Assembly: GCA_030670425.1 (NCBI GenBank) | Contig: DAOVBS010000045.1 | Coordinates: forward strand, 1-5,535 | Source: Chloroflexota bacterium | Lineage (GTDB): Bacteria > Chloroflexota > Dehalococcoidia > GIF9 > AB-539-J10 | Reading direction: 5' to 3' | DNA: 5,535 nt | Part shown: piece after piece, positions 5,494 through 5,535 of the stretch | Layout: each line of letters starts with the position of its first letter | Position numbering within the stretch: position 1 is the first letter of the stretch | Notes under the pieces: model-generated | Database searches by the model: none | The model's input: only the letters and a program-made list of their open reading frames with translations | Told to the model about the DNA's origin: nothing | Program-made: the position numbers and the translations under genes

Positions 5494-5535
5494 CCACACG
5501 ACCGCTGCCATTCCCTGTCCACCGCCGATACACAT

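Noticed and set aside
5230..5535. 101-codon minus-strand frame reaching the right edge
   Set aside because: The product is low-complexity and Ser/Gly-rich, overlaps the end of rho, the TATAAT promoter and the Cys4 gene, and has no family resemblance.
1..5535. CRISPR array, tRNA/rRNA gene, insertion sequence or phage element
   Set aside because: No regularly spaced repeats, transposase-like frame, terminal inverted repeats or tRNA-like fold was seen; the window is conserved metabolic and housekeeping genes.

Overview
The window looks like a piece of a bacterial chromosome with moderately high GC. It resembles Chloroflexota, probably a Dehalococcoidia-like lineage. That is inferred from the PyrG wording (for example 'VGDIEGQPFLEAIRQMRKD', 'YLGLCLGMQVMAIEF' and the 'SLPMD' tail) and from the pyrG - transaldolase - rho order, which I recall from that group. 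No search was run.

Layout. Two transcription units diverge from an intergenic regulatory region at about 1355-1614. Leftward (minus strand) run pyrR (761-1354) and then pyrB, which overlaps pyrR by 17 nt and runs off the left edge of the window. Rightward (plus strand) runs a tight operon of pyrG (CTP synthase), a TalC-type transaldolase and rho. After rho comes a consensus-like promoter, a 36-42 residue four-cysteine protein too short for routine gene calling, and a terminator-like inverted repeat.

Regulation. The pyrR leader contains a complete PyrR-type attenuator. It has a sigma70-like promoter, an exact match to the PyrR-binding-loop consensus, an antiterminator helix that competes with both other folds, and an intrinsic terminator ending in seven T. 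The terminator's 3' arm also carries the probable pyrR Shine-Dalgarno, and the probable TTG start lies in the T tract. One hairpin could therefore control both termination and translation initiation. UMP, sensed by PyrR, should shut down pyrR-pyrB.

Most interesting point. PyrG is full length and uninterrupted and keeps its glutaminase nucleophile Cys. However, the catalytic triad His is Gln, the oxyanion-loop motif PGGFGxRG reads PGEVGHQG, and other near-invariant positions are changed (the VDPGTMSP loop, GGTMRLG, and VGKYVEL to VGEYVDL). The sequence predicts a CTP synthase that cannot use glutamine normally. It may depend on free ammonia, or it may be a diverging copy.

Together the genes cover pyrimidine nucleotide synthesis (carbamoyl-aspartate formation, UTP to CTP), pentose phosphate carbon shuffling and transcription termination.
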